64,000 nucleotides of DNA, from the NCBI RefSeq assembly GCF_024138715.1, contig NZ_CP092074.1:4650001-4714000 (forward strand), read 5' to 3'. This document shows positions 51,827 to 61,619 of this stretch, piece by piece. The DNA is from Emticicia sp. 21SJ11W-3 (GTDB taxonomy: Bacteria; Bacteroidota; Bacteroidia; Cytophagales; Spirosomataceae). How positions within the stretch are numbered: the stretch's first letter is position 1; each line of letters opens with the position of its first letter. Position numbers and translations under genes: made by a program. The notes beneath the pieces were generated by a model. It worked only from the letters and a program-made list of their open reading frames with translations, made no database searches and was not told the DNA's origin.

Positions 51827-52930
51827 ATGGAATCAACAGAAATAAAAAAAATCCCACTGAGTAACCTGCACGAAAAAATCGGCGGAAAAATGGTACCGTT
51901 TGCAGGCTTTCTGATGCCTGTCAGGTATTCGTCAGATATTGAAGAACACAACTGTGTACGCAATGGTGTAGGTGTGTTTGATGTGTCGCACATGGGAGAA
52001 TTTATGTTGACCGGAGATAAAGCCCTGGAACTGATACAAAGAGTATCGGCCAATGATGCCTCTACCCTGTTCGACGGAAAGGTGCAATACAGCTACCTGC
52101 CCAACAGACAAGGTGGCGTGGTTGATGATTTATTGGTTTACAGACTGACAGAAGACTGGTATTATCTGGTTGTGAATGCCTCAAACATTGAAAAAGACTG
52201 GGACTGGATACAGAGCCATAATACTGAAAATGTACCAATGAAGAACCTGTCAGACTCTACCTGTCTGTTTGCTGTGCAAGGGCCAAAGGCCATTGATACG
52301 CTGCAGAAACTAACCGACATTGACTTGTCTGCTATGGACTATTATACGTTCAAATCGGGTACTGTGGCCGGCATAGAGCCTGTGCTGGTTTCGGCTACGG
52401 GTTATACGGGTGCCGGTGGCTTTGAATTATATGTAGACAACAAAGATGCCGAAAAACTCTGGAACGCCATATTTGAAGCCGGTGCCGAGTTTGACATTAA
52501 ACCAATTGGCTTGGGTGCAAGAGATACTTTACGCTTGGAAATGGGTTATTGTTTATACGGCAACGATATTACCGACACTACCTCTCCGTTGGAAGCTGGG
52601 CTAGGCTGGGTAACCAAATTCAACAAAAACTTTGTTAATTCGGCCAATCTGCAAGCACAAAAAGCTAATGGATTAAAGCGAAAACTGGTTGGTCTGGAAA
52701 TGATTGACAGGGGGATTCCGCGTTCGCACTACGAAATATGTGATGCCGAAGGTAATAAACTGGGTGAGATAACATCGGGCACCATGTCGCCTACTTTACA
52801 AAAAGGTATTGCCATGGGCTATGTACCTACTGAATTTTCAAAAGCCGGAACAGAGGTATTTGTTAAAGTAAGAGATAAACTGTTAAAGGCAGTAGTTACC
52901 AAAACGCCGTTTGTGAAACCGGGGGTGTAA
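51827..52930 (+). CDS. gcvT: Glycine cleavage system aminomethyltransferase
   Basis: A 367-residue T-protein. Signature segments are [36 protein letters not shown], the [13 protein letters not shown] strand and [11 protein letters not shown]. It moves the aminomethyl group from the H-protein to tetrahydrofolate, releasing ammonia. The partners gcvH and gcvP are not in the window. It is convergent with the toxin gene, with only 5 bp between the two stops. Confidence 0.95.
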   Translation: MESTEIKKIPLSNLHEKIGGKMVPFAGFLMPVRYSSDIEEHNCVRNGVGVFDVSHMGEFMLTGDKALELIQRVSANDASTLFDGKVQYSYLPNRQGGVVDDLLVYRLTEDWYYLVVNASNIEKDWDWIQSHNTENVPMKNLSDSTCLFAVQGPKAIDTLQKLTDIDLSAMDYYTFKSGTVAGIEPVLVSATGYTGAGGFELYVDNKDAEKLWNAIFEAGAEFDIKPIGLGARDTLRLEMGYCLYGNDITDTTSPLEAGLGWVTKFNKNFVNSANLQAQKANGLKRKLVGLEMIDRGIPRSHYEICDAEGNKLGEITSGTMSPTLQKGIAMGYVPTEFSKAGTEVFVKVRDKLLKAVVTKTPFVKPGV

Positions 52931-52935
52931 GAATA

Positions 52936-53301
52936 TTATTTTAAGGGGAGTATCCTGACTCTGACTTTATTAATGTCAAAAGTTATGAGACTCCCTTCTT
53001 CAATATAATTTTTGTATTGATTCAAACATCTGACAACTATTTCTCCTATTGCATCAGGGAGTAAATCCTGACTCTTAAGCTGAAAAACGCTTGGAGGTTT
53101 TGCTTGTGTAGCTGCTAAAATTGCTCCGAAATCTAAGTCATTTGTAAAGACTATGTAGTCATTAGCGGAAGCAAATTGAAATATTACTTTATCTGCATCG
53201 TTTGGCCCACCGACCTTCATCCAATGAATTGCTTCAATATCATTCTTTTGGAAGAATTCAACCTAGCGGGGAGATAAGTTCATGTCAATTAATATCCTCA
53301 T
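52936..53301 (-). pseudogene. DUF5615-family PIN-like toxin gene interrupted by an amber codon
   Basis: Read from the ATG at 53301, the frame starts MRILIDMNLSPR, then hits TAG at codon 13 (53263-53265), then continues VEFFQKNDIEAIHWMKVGGP. DUF5615 toxins normally have tryptophan at this point (SPRW), so a single TGG to TAG change is the likely event. The rest, including TNDLDFGAIL and the final helix, is undamaged. The first aspartate of the PIN-like site (Asp6) is upstream of the stop, so a protein restarted at the internal ATG (53220) would lack it. The start overlaps the antitoxin stop as ATGA. Confidence 0.85.
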
Positions 53302-53525
53302 GAAAATACAACCGGAATATCTACCTCTTCTGCCCGCCACGCAGCATAAGAAAGTGCCTGACGTAAATCTTCTATTTCCAAGTAAGGATAAGCACCTATA
53401 ATTTCATCATTCGAGCGTCCGGTGGCTATTAAGTCTACAATTGTTCCTACTGTAACTCGCAAACCGTGAATACAAGGTTTCCCTCCCATAACATTGGGGT
53501 CAAAAGTGATTCTATTCAGATTCAT
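53298..53525 (-). CDS. DUF433-family antitoxin
   Basis: A 75-residue DUF433 protein. The ATG at 53525 is chosen since it begins the family N-terminus NRITFDPNVMGGKPCIHG; the longer frame has no matching residues. GLRVTVGTIVDLIATG forms the DNA-binding helices, and YPYLEIEDLRQALSYAAWRA the C-terminal part. It is the normal upstream partner of a DUF5615 toxin and probably represses the operon. Here it is intact while the toxin carries a stop codon. Confidence 0.9.
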   Translation of the reverse strand: MNLNRITFDPNVMGGKPCIHGLRVTVGTIVDLIATGRSNDEIIGAYPYLEIEDLRQALSYAAWRAEEVDIPVVFS

Positions 53526-53636
53526 ACACAATTGATGGTTTCTTTTACAAATATAACGATTTCGGCGGTAAAACCTTAATAAAAATGGGAATGCGCTTGA
53601 ACACATTCCCATCTCAAATCTTATATTCTAATAAAT

Positions 53637-55664
53637 TTAACTCACCGGCCCTCCGTTCCAGACTGCCTTATGAGGTTGTAACAATGCCAGTGAACCATCG
53701 CGGTCTTCGGCCATCAGAATCATACCGTTCGATTCTATTCCCATCATTTTACGCGGAGCCAGATTAGCAAGGAATGTTACCTGCTTACCTATCATTTCTT
53801 CCGGCGTAAAATGTTTGGCAATACCGCTCAGAATAGTCCGTTTCTCAAAGCCATCATCAACCAGAAACTTCAACAGCTTATCGCTCTTGGCCACTTTCTC
53901 TGCCTCTATAATGGTTCCGACACGGATATCCAGTTTCGAGAAATCATCATACTGAATGGTCGGTTTCAACTCAGGCACTTTTTTATTCTCTAACTCGTTC
54001 ATCTTCTTTGTATCTAGTAATTTCTGCACTTGTTTCTCAACCACGCTGTCTTCAATTTTGGTAAACAGCAATTCTGTTGGGTTCAACTGATGCCCAGCAG
54101 CTAATAAGTCTGCACTTCCGGCTGATTCCCATTGGCGGGCATCTATATTAAGCATTTTAAATACTTTGGCAGATGTAAAAGGCAGGAAAGGCTCACTTAC
54201 AATGGCAAGGCTCGCGGTAATCTGTAAGGCAATGTTCATGATAGTACCCACTCTTTCCGGGTCTTTTTCTTTCCAGGGCTCTGTTTCTGCCAGATACTTG
54301 TTCCCAACCCTTGCCAAATCCAGTACGAGGCTCAATGCCTCGCGGAATTTATACCCGGCAACGGCAGTACCTATGGCAGTGGGCAGGCTGTTCAAATCCT
54401 CCAAAGCTTTCGTGTCTATCTCTTTTAATTCTGCTCTGGCTGGTACCTTACCTTCAAAATTTTTATGGGTAAGCACCAATGCACGGTTAATAAAATTACC
54501 AAATACCCCTACCAACTCGCTATTATTTCGGGTCTGGTAGTCTTTCCATGTAAACTCACTGTCTTTGGTTTCTGGCGCATTGGCGGTTAATACATAGCGC
54601 AATACATCCTGCTTATCAGGGAATTCTTCCAGATATTCATGCAACCAAACCGCCCAGTTTCTTGACGTAGAAATTTTGTCGCCCTCCAGATTCATGAACT
54701 CATTGGCTGGTACGTTATCAGCCAGAATATAACTTCCCTCTGCCATGAGCATGGCCGGGAAAATGATACAATGGAAAACGATATTGTCTTTACCTATAAA
54801 ATGTACCAGCTTGGTATCTTTGTTTTTCCAATAGTCTTTCCAGTCTTTACCGTTCTGGTCGGCCCATTCTTTGGTAAAGGTGATGTAACCGATAGGCGCA
54901 TCGAACCATACGTACAATACCTTACCATCAGTATCAGGCAACGGAACTTTAATACCCCAGTCCAAATCACGGGTCATAGCGCGGGGTTTCAGACCCTCTT
55001 TCAACCACGACTGACACTGCCCGAAAACATTGGTTTTCCACTCGGTGTGGCTGTTTACATATTTCTCAATTTCAGGCTGCATACGGTCAAGGGGTAGGTA
55101 CCAGTTTTTGGTAGACCTCATGACAGGCTTAGAACCCGAAAGCGTTGAATGCGGATTCTTCAATTCGGTTGGTGAAAGCGTAGAACCGCAACGCTCACAC
55201 TGGTCGCCATACGCATTGGGGTTACCACAAACCGGGCATTCGCCTACAATGTATCTATCGGCCAGGAATTGCTGTGCTACTTCGTCATAATACTGCTCGC
55301 TTACATTTTCATCAAAGTAGCCCTTATCATATAAAGTCGTAAAAATCTCCTGCGATAATTCGTGGTGGGTCTTATTCGACGTGCGTGAATAGGTATCAAA
55401 AGATATTCCGAAATCAGAAAAAGACTTTTTGATTTGCTCGTAGTAAAAATCTACCACCTGCTGAGGTGTTTTGCCTTCTTTTTTGGCTTTTACGGTAATG
55501 GGTACGCCGTGTTCGTCAGTACCGCTGATAAAGGCCACATCGGCACCCGTAGAACGCAGGTAACGTACATAAATATCAGCAGGGATATAACAACCCGCCA
55601 GATGCCCGATATGAATGGGGCCATTGGCGTAAATCAATGCTGCTGTAACGGTGTATTTTTGCAT
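53637..55664 (-). CDS. metG: Methionyl-tRNA synthetase
   Basis: A 675-residue class I enzyme of the long type. It has [12 protein letters not shown] (HIGH box), a zinc-binding pair CPVCG and CERCG at about 147-162, LEGDKISTS (KMSKS equivalent) and a C-terminal tRNA-binding OB-fold with [23 protein letters not shown]. It charges tRNA(Met) and initiator tRNA. The start at 55664 is used because the eleven residues upstream are not part of the family N-terminus. Confidence 0.95.
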   Translation of the reverse strand: MQKYTVTAALIYANGPIHIGHLAGCYIPADIYVRYLRSTGADVAFISGTDEHGVPITVKAKKEGKTPQQVVDFYYEQIKKSFSDFGISFDTYSRTSNKTHHELSQEIFTTLYDKGYFDENVSEQYYDEVAQQFLADRYIVGECPVCGNPNAYGDQCERCGSTLSPTELKNPHSTLSGSKPVMRSTKNWYLPLDRMQPEIEKYVNSHTEWKTNVFGQCQSWLKEGLKPRAMTRDLDWGIKVPLPDTDGKVLYVWFDAPIGYITFTKEWADQNGKDWKDYWKNKDTKLVHFIGKDNIVFHCIIFPAMLMAEGSYILADNVPANEFMNLEGDKISTSRNWAVWLHEYLEEFPDKQDVLRYVLTANAPETKDSEFTWKDYQTRNNSELVGVFGNFINRALVLTHKNFEGKVPARAELKEIDTKALEDLNSLPTAIGTAVAGYKFREALSLVLDLARVGNKYLAETEPWKEKDPERVGTIMNIALQITASLAIVSEPFLPFTSAKVFKMLNIDARQWESAGSADLLAAGHQLNPTELLFTKIEDSVVEKQVQKLLDTKKMNELENKKVPELKPTIQYDDFSKLDIRVGTIIEAEKVAKSDKLLKFLVDDGFEKRTILSGIAKHFTPEEMIGKQVTFLANLAPRKMMGIESNGMILMAEDRDGSLALLQPHKAVWNGGPVS

Positions 55665-56173
55665 AGGTAATGGTATTGCGCGACAGTACTCAAACAAAAC
55701 TAAAATCGCTCATGATAAAAATAAGTTTGCAAAGTTAGGTGTTTAAATGATTTTTACGGTTCATAAAGGCAAAAAATTGGCTGCTCTGTGGCAATAAGCA
55801 AAAGCAAATTCAATCGCCCATTCTTCGTGTAGCCCTCCGCTATGTTACTTGCAATGCTTTTTAGACTTGCTCATGAGCCATTTACGGCCTGAAAACCCAA
55901 GGTTTTTACCTGTAATTCAAGCCTCGTTTTATCTCTTTTTCTACATAAAAAACAATTTTATTCCTTACTATTAATGTTATAAAAATTGCACTTTTAGTAT
56001 ACACCTGACAGCCATCATATTTTACTTGTTATCCGGAATATAGCTTTGCAGCGCTTTGGACAATTAAAAGAACTTAATAGAAGTTTCAAATATTTGCCCT
56101 GTTGCTGACGATTTTTTGCATTTTTTTGTGTTACGTTTTTATACAATAATCCAAATAAACTAATAATAATACA
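55665..56173. other. Gene-free interval between metG and the peroxiredoxin operon
   Basis: About 500 bp between divergent genes. Both sides have -7-like elements: TAACTTTG on the minus strand at 55730-55737 (metG) and TAGCTTTG at 56041-56048 on the plus strand (peroxiredoxin). The -33 regions are weak. Nothing coding is apparent. Confidence 0.45.
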
Positions 56174-56806
56174 ATGTCGCTTGTAGGTAAAAAATATCCA
56201 CGCATATCGGCCGGTGCCGTAATAAACGGTGAAGAGATAGTAGAAGATTTCAGCTTAGACCAGTATCTGGGTAAAAATTATGTAATTCTATTTTTCTACC
56301 CTAAAGACTTCACATTTGTATGCCCAACTGAACTACACGCGTTTCAGGAGAAACTGGCTGAGTTCGAGAAAAGAGGCGCTGTGGTAGTGGGCTGCTCAAC
56401 CGATACAGAAGAAACGCACCTGGCCTGGTTGAATACACCTAAAGAAGAGGGTGGTATTCAGGGGATTACGTATCCTATTATTGCCGATACCTCTAAAGTT
56501 GTTTCATTAAACTGTGGCGTACTGGGTGGCGAGTATGTGTTTAACAACGAAACCAGAACCTGGTCATTTGTAGGTAATCCGGTGGCTTTCCGTGGTACAT
56601 TCCTGATTGATAAAGAGGGTATTGTTCGTCATGAGTCAATCAATGACCTGCCATTAGGCCGTAATATCGACGAATACCTTCGTTTACTGGATGCACAACT
56701 ACACGTTGAAAAGTTTGGTGAAGTATGCCCTGCCAACTGGGAAGAAGGCGAAACAGCCATGATTGCAACCAATGAAGGTGTAGTGAACTATTTCTCTCAA
56801 AACTAA
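56174..56806 (+). CDS. 2-Cys peroxiredoxin (AhpC/TSA type)
   Basis: A 210-residue peroxiredoxin. The peroxidatic cysteine is Cys50 in FYPKDFTFVCPTEL, and the resolving one is near the C-terminus in EVCPANWEEGE. The middle reads GITYPIIADTSKVVSLNCGVLGG and AFRGTFLIDKEGIVRH. It reduces hydrogen peroxide and alkyl hydroperoxides using a dithiol partner. The next gene is a thioredoxin-like protein, which is the probable reductant. Confidence 0.93.
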   Translation: MSLVGKKYPRISAGAVINGEEIVEDFSLDQYLGKNYVILFFYPKDFTFVCPTELHAFQEKLAEFEKRGAVVVGCSTDTEETHLAWLNTPKEEGGIQGITYPIIADTSKVVSLNCGVLGGEYVFNNETRTWSFVGNPVAFRGTFLIDKEGIVRHESINDLPLGRNIDEYLRLLDAQLHVEKFGEVCPANWEEGETAMIATNEGVVNYFSQN

Positions 56807-56821
56807 GAAAACCTTACAGCC

Positions 56822-57136
56822 ATGTTAATTGAATTAGCAGAAGATAATCTGGCCGACATCATTGCACAGAACGAAAAAGTAATGGTGCAGTTTTCGGCAA
56901 GCTGGTGTGGCAACTGCCGCCTGATGAAACCGAAGTTTAAGCGGTTGTCGGCCGAAAACGAAAGCACCGCTTTTGTGATTGTAGACGCCGAGAAGTTTCC
57001 GCAGTCGCGCAAATTGGCCAGTGTAACCAACCTGCCCACATTTGCCGGGTTTAAAGGCGGGCAACTGGTTAACCAGGCTCAGACCAATAAAGAAGAACAA
57101 TTAAAAACTTTGATAGATGAAATTACCCTTAATTAG
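56822..57136 (+). CDS. Thioredoxin-like protein
   Basis: A 104-residue thioredoxin-fold protein with the active site Cys29-Gly-Asn-Cys32 (SASWCGNCRLMKPKF), a variant of the usual CGPC; the second-half cis-proline region is NLPTFAGFKGG. It lies 15 bp after the peroxiredoxin gene, fitting a role as its dedicated electron donor. Its end overlaps the next gene by 20 bp, so the three genes are translated together. Confidence 0.88.
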   Translation: MLIELAEDNLADIIAQNEKVMVQFSASWCGNCRLMKPKFKRLSAENESTAFVIVDAEKFPQSRKLASVTNLPTFAGFKGGQLVNQAQTNKEEQLKTLIDEITLN

Positions 57137-57374
57137 ACAAGCACAGCGCACTTCATCAGTAGCTGAAATTGAGGCTGCTATTAAAGTGCTGGAGAATATT
57201 TCTGAGACGCCATCATTGAAAGATGAAGAACTGGATTTAATTGGAGAGTTGATTTCAAACCTTTGTGGCGCGCTGGAGGTACACCAGTTAATAGCCGAAG
57301 GAATGCCCGAGAAAGATGCAGCCAATACTTTTATGAAAAAAGTAATAGGCTCTATAGATAAAGTTGTGGCTTAA
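57117..57374 (+). CDS. Small conserved helical protein (DUF6952-like)
   Basis: An 85-residue acidic helical protein. I recall small proteins of this type beside AhpC-type peroxiredoxin and thioredoxin genes in Bacteroidota (I think DUF6952), but I cannot verify the name. Sequence features are AEIEAAIKVLENISETPSLKDEELDLIGELISNLCGALEV and a C-terminal helix. One cysteine is present (LISNLCGA). Overlap with the thioredoxin gene and the conserved order suggest a partner or regulator of the peroxide pathway. A terminator follows. Confidence 0.7.
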   Translation: MKLPLIRQAQRTSSVAEIEAAIKVLENISETPSLKDEELDLIGELISNLCGALEVHQLIAEGMPEKDAANTFMKKVIGSIDKVVA

Positions 57375-57395
57375 CATTTATACACTTCATCAACT

Positions 57396-57434
57396 AAAAT
57401 GCCCTCGAATCGAAAGATTGAGGGCATTTTTTTA
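57396..57434. terminator. Terminator of the peroxiredoxin operon
   Basis: AAAATGCCCTC (57396-57406) pairs with GAGGGCATTTT (57420-57430) around a small inner AATC/GATT stem, with T-run following. It can also serve the convergent acyl-CoA ligase gene. Confidence 0.88.
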
Positions 57435-57529
57435 TGAATCGCTTACGAATTCGGTGAATGTATTCACAGTCAATCTAAACTAAGGAATAAATTCATAAGA
57501 GCATCCCGATTAAAATCTGGACACATTAG

Positions 57530-59239
57530 TTATTTCTTAGCCAGTTCTTCTTCTTTCAAAGCACGGCGCAATATTTTGCCTACATTGGTTTTTGGCAGCT
57601 CGGTACGGAACTCAATGTGTTTGGGGCATTTATAGCCTGTCAGGTTTTGCTTGCAATAGGCCTTTACCTGCTCGGCGGTTAGTTCAGGGTCTTTTTTCAC
57701 AATAAACACCTTTACTGCTTCTGTCGATTTCTCGTCAGGTACACCAATACAAGCCACTTCTAACACACCAGGGCATGTGGCTACCACATCTTCAATCTCG
57801 TTCGGATACACATTAAAGCCCGATACCAGAATCATGTCTTTCTTACGGTCTACTATTTTAAAGTATCCGTCTTCGTCCATCACGCCAATATCTCCGGTTT
57901 TAAACCAGTCGCGGCCATCAGCATCTTTCAGCATTACTTTTTCGGTTTCGTCAGGGCGGTTATAGTACCCGGCCATTACCTGTGGGCCATTGGCACAAAT
58001 CTCTCCTACTTCACCCGGGCCACCCCAGGTGCCATCATCTTTAAGTACCCTTATTTCGGTACTTGGCCACGGTATACCTATGGTTCCAATTCTGTTTTCG
58101 CCTACCAGTGGGTTAGAGGTTAATACCGGAGACGTCTCCGACAAACCGTATCCTTCGGCGGGTAAATTGCCGGTCAGGTCTTTCCAACGGTTAGCTACAA
58201 CCCCTTGCAAGGCCATTCCCCCCGCCGAGGTTATCACCAGCTTGCTGAAATCTACTTCGTTAATCTGCGGATGATTCAACAACCCATTATACAGGGTGTT
58301 CAAACCAGTAAACACATGTGGCGGGTTTTTCTTCAAATCCTTAATGAAGGCATTCAAATCGCGCGGGTTGGTTATCAGCAGGTTCATGGTACCTGTTTTC
58401 AGAGACGTAAGCGCGTTTACCGTTAAAGCATAAATATGATACAAGGGCAAAGCTGCTACTACCACCACCTTATCATCTTTAATTTTATTGGTCAGTACAC
58501 TTTGCCATATATTGTTGGCTTCAAGGTTAGCCACAATATTACGGTGTGTAAGCTTGGCTCCTTTAGACACCCCTGTTGTGCCACCGGTGTACTGAATAAA
58601 CGCCAGGTCGCTACTGGTAAGCTTAGGTTTAGACCAGCTCAGGCTGCTTCCTTTACTAACGGCACTCATCAACGGCATAGCCTGTGGAATATGGTAAGCC
58701 GGCACCATCTTTTTTACCGTTTTCACCACAAAATTCACCAGTTGCTTTTTGGGAAACCCGAGCATATCGCCCAATTGGGTAACAAACACGTGTTTAATGG
58801 CAGTCTTATCAATCACTTTTTCCAGATTCGAGGCAAAGTTGGCTACAATTACAATGGCCTTGGCGCCAGAATCCTTAAACTGGTGCTCCATTTCGCGGGG
58901 TGTATAAAGCGGATTGGTATTTACGATAATCAACCCGGCTCTCAGGGCGCCAAACATGGCAACCGGATATTGCAGACAGTTGGGCATCTGAATCACGAGG
59001 CGGTCGCCTTTCTGCAGGCCGACACTTTGCAGATAAGCTGCAAAATTTCGGGTGTACGTATCAAGCTCACCGAACGTTATTTCTTTTCCCATGCAGGAAT
59101 AGGCCGAATGGCCGGCGTATCTTGTAAAGCCTTCGTCCATCAGTTCTAACAACGACGGATAGGCATCAGGGTTTATTTCATGAGGTATACCCTCCGGATA
59201 AAATTTTAACCAGGGATATGGTTGTGTTTTAACAGGCAT
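57530..59239 (-). CDS. Long-chain acyl-CoA ligase (AMP-binding)
   Basis: A 569-residue adenylate-forming enzyme. The P-loop-like motif is YTGGTTGVSKGAKLTH, with GYGLSETSPVL and WFKTGDIGVMDEDGYFKIVDRKKDMILVSG further along; the C-terminal catalytic lysine is in LPKTNVGKILRR. It matches FadD-like long-chain fatty-acid-CoA ligases, activating fatty acids for beta-oxidation or lipid synthesis. No other fatty-acid genes are nearby. Confidence 0.93.
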   Translation of the reverse strand: MPVKTQPYPWLKFYPEGIPHEINPDAYPSLLELMDEGFTRYAGHSAYSCMGKEITFGELDTYTRNFAAYLQSVGLQKGDRLVIQMPNCLQYPVAMFGALRAGLIIVNTNPLYTPREMEHQFKDSGAKAIVIVANFASNLEKVIDKTAIKHVFVTQLGDMLGFPKKQLVNFVVKTVKKMVPAYHIPQAMPLMSAVSKGSSLSWSKPKLTSSDLAFIQYTGGTTGVSKGAKLTHRNIVANLEANNIWQSVLTNKIKDDKVVVVAALPLYHIYALTVNALTSLKTGTMNLLITNPRDLNAFIKDLKKNPPHVFTGLNTLYNGLLNHPQINEVDFSKLVITSAGGMALQGVVANRWKDLTGNLPAEGYGLSETSPVLTSNPLVGENRIGTIGIPWPSTEIRVLKDDGTWGGPGEVGEICANGPQVMAGYYNRPDETEKVMLKDADGRDWFKTGDIGVMDEDGYFKIVDRKKDMILVSGFNVYPNEIEDVVATCPGVLEVACIGVPDEKSTEAVKVFIVKKDPELTAEQVKAYCKQNLTGYKCPKHIEFRTELPKTNVGKILRRALKEEELAKK

Positions 59240-59579
59240 AACAGTTTCTTCTTAGTTATATACTAGTGAACAGGTCTTGTATTATTTAATGTAAAAATAA
59301 GACGATTTATTGAAAACAACCCATAAAAAATTAAAAATGTTCGGCAAGCATAATATTTTTTAGCTAGCCATATAACCATAAAGTGGCCTGAAACACCTGC
59401 CGGAACACCCAACCAGGAACCCCGCTTAACTTACTAATAATAAATATATTATACCTAGGAAATTACATGAATAAGTAATACCTTTGCAGTCCTTTTCGCA
59501 AGGAATTTTCAATTCAAAATTTAATTTCGGTTCAAAAGCCCGGTGAACTGATGTATAAATGGGCGATTTTAAATCTATT
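59240..59579. promoter_or_regulatory. rpsA upstream region with -7 element
   Basis: About 340 bp without a gene. TACCTTTG at 59479-59486 is a good Bacteroidota -7 element, giving a leader of about 90 nt before rpsA. No clear -33 TTTG is seen. The leader has no strong hairpin. Confidence 0.45.
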
Positions 59580-61388
59580 ATGGCACAAGTTGCAGATTTT
59601 GACTGGGACAAAGTCTCAAAAAGAGGTATCGGTAGCGGTTATACTGCTGCTGAAAAAGCAGAACTTGAAAAACTTTACAGCGACACGCTAACTGAAGTTG
59701 ACGAGAAAGACGTAGTAATGGCTACTGTGGTAGGTATTTCCGACCGCGAAGTATTATTGAACATCGGTTTCAAATCTGATGGTCTTGTTTCAATTTCAGA
59801 GTTCCGTGATCTACCTAACCTGAAAGTGGGTGATCAAGTAGAGGTATTCATTGAAAAACAAGAAGATGCAATGGGTCAGTTGGTTATCTCTCGCAAAAAA
59901 GCAAGAGTACTAACCGCTTGGAACAACATCGAAAAATCATTTACAGAAGACGCTATCATCGATGCATTTGTTAAACGTCGTACGAAAGGTGGTCTTATTG
60001 TAGACATCTACGGAATCGAGGCGTTCTTGCCAGGTTCACAAATCGACGTTAAGCCAATCCGCGATTTTGATATTTTCGTAGGTAAGAAAATGGAGGTTAA
60101 AGTTGTGAAAATTAACCACACTAACGATAACGTGGTTGTATCTCACAAAATCCTTATCGAGAAAGACCTTGAAACGCAACGTCAGGTTATTCTTAACAAC
60201 CTTGAGAAAGGTCAGGTATTGGAAGGTGTGGTTAAAAACATTACTAACTTCGGTGTGTTCATCGACTTGGGTGGTGTTGATGGTCTACTTCACATTACTG
60301 ATATCTCGTGGGGTCGTATTAACCATCCGAACGAATTACTTAAACTGGATCAACGTATTAAAGTGGTTGTTCTTGATTTCGACGAAGACAAAAAACGTAT
60401 TTCGTTGGGTATGAAACAACTGGAATCTCACCCATGGGATTCACTTGCTGAAGGTCTTTCAGTTGGTTCTAAAGTTAAAGGTAAGATTGTAAACATTGCT
60501 GATTACGGTGCATTCCTTGAATTGAAACCGGGTGTTGAAGGTCTTATCCACGTTTCTGAAATGTCATGGTCTCAACACCTTCGTAACCCATCTGATTTCT
60601 TGAAAATCGGTGACGAAATCGAAGCAGTGGTATTGACGCTTGACCGTGAAGAGCGTAAAATGTCTTTGGGTATCAAACAATTGACTGAAGATCCTTGGAC
60701 TAAACAAGACTTGTTGAGCAAATACGGCGTAAGTACTAAACATACCGGCACCGTACGTAACATGACTAACTTTGGTATTTTCCTTGAATTGGAAGAAGGC
60801 ATCGACGGTCTAGTTCACGTTTCTGACTTGTCTTGGACAAAGAAAATCAAACACCCTTCTGACTTCGTGAAAGTTGGTGATACCCTTGATGTAGTGGTAT
60901 TGGAGCTTGACGTTGAAAACCGTCGTTTAGCCCTTAGTCACAAACACTTGGAAGAAAACCCTTGGGATACTTTCGAGCACATCTTCACTGTAGGTTCTGA
61001 ACACGAGTGTACAATTATCTCTAAAAATGACAAACAAGCAACACTTGAGCTACCTTACGGTATTGAAGGTTACGCTTTGTTGAAACATTTGGCTAAAGCT
61101 GACGGAACAACCGCCGAAGCTGGTGAGAAATTGTCATTCCAGGTATTAGAATTCCACAAAGAAGAGAAGAAAATCATGCTTTCGCACTCTAAAACCTGGG
61201 AAGCTCCTAAGGAAGAAGAGAAAAAAGAAGCTAAGAAAAAAGGTGGAAAAGAAGCAACTGCTTCTACAAACGACGAGAAATCGACACTTGGAGACCTTGA
61301 TGCCCTTGCTGCTTTGAAAGAGCAAATGGTAGAAGGTGAGAAAAAGAAACTTTCTAAAAAGAAAGATTCAGAATCTGTATCTGAGTAA
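59580..61388 (+). CDS. rpsA: 30S ribosomal protein S1
   Basis: A 602-residue S1 protein with about six S1 RNA-binding repeats, for example EGVVKNITNFGVFIDLGGV, KIVNIADYGAFLELKPGVEG and TVRNMTNFGIFLELEEGIDG. It recruits mRNA to the ribosome; in Bacteroidota, where many mRNAs lack a Shine-Dalgarno sequence, it is thought to be especially important. A Lys/Glu-rich C-terminal tail (KEEEKKEAKKKGGK) is present. The ATG at 59580 (MAQVADFDWDKV) suits the family better than an in-frame one at 59559. Confidence 0.93.
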   Translation: MAQVADFDWDKVSKRGIGSGYTAAEKAELEKLYSDTLTEVDEKDVVMATVVGISDREVLLNIGFKSDGLVSISEFRDLPNLKVGDQVEVFIEKQEDAMGQLVISRKKARVLTAWNNIEKSFTEDAIIDAFVKRRTKGGLIVDIYGIEAFLPGSQIDVKPIRDFDIFVGKKMEVKVVKINHTNDNVVVSHKILIEKDLETQRQVILNNLEKGQVLEGVVKNITNFGVFIDLGGVDGLLHITDISWGRINHPNELLKLDQRIKVVVLDFDEDKKRISLGMKQLESHPWDSLAEGLSVGSKVKGKIVNIADYGAFLELKPGVEGLIHVSEMSWSQHLRNPSDFLKIGDEIEAVVLTLDREERKMSLGIKQLTEDPWTKQDLLSKYGVSTKHTGTVRNMTNFGIFLELEEGIDGLVHVSDLSWTKKIKHPSDFVKVGDTLDVVVLELDVENRRLALSHKHLEENPWDTFEHIFTVGSEHECTIISKNDKQATLELPYGIEGYALLKHLAKADGTTAEAGEKLSFQVLEFHKEEKKIMLSHSKTWEAPKEEEKKEAKKKGGKEATASTNDEKSTLGDLDALAALKEQMVEGEKKKLSKKKDSESVSE

Positions 61389-61405
61389 GATAAAGTATAA
61401 ATTAC

Positions 61406-61439
61406 AAAAATGGGCTTCTCGGTTGAGAAGCCCATTTTT
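61406..61439 (+). terminator. Terminator of rpsA
   Basis: A perfect 15-bp stem (61406-61420 with 61425-61439, loop GGTT) whose ends are A and T runs. Confidence 0.92.
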
Positions 61440-61462
61440 GTTTGCAGATTGCTCTGTTTTTG

Positions 61463-61580
61463 TTGAGACGTATTGCATACGTCTCAAGGCCTATGCAATC
61501 AGAGAAATTAATGGGCGGATACCAAAATAACGGATAATCCGTAAATGCTTATAGACCCCTAAAGCCGCATGCAATGCGGC
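61463..61580. repeat. Two REP-like palindromes in a convergent intergenic region
   Basis: TTGAGACGTAT/ATACGTCTCAA (61463-61473, 61477-61487, 3-nt loop TGC) and AGCCGCAT/ATGCGGCT (61562-61569, 61573-61580, loop GCA) are perfect and share the loop trinucleotides TGC/GCA in complementary form. Short palindromes with GAGACG arms are common repeated elements in many genomes, so these are probably members of a dispersed REP-like family. Confidence 0.6.
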
Positions 61581-61619
61581 TCTACGAAATTGGGTTTATT
61601 CTCTTTTACAATCCTTACT

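Noticed and set aside
52936-53220. Intact short toxin starting at an internal ATG
   Set aside because: The real N-terminus with the conserved aspartate lies upstream, in frame, behind an amber codon.
61463-61487. Second terminator of rpsA
   Set aside because: It lacks a T-run and a perfect terminator already lies at 61406-61439.
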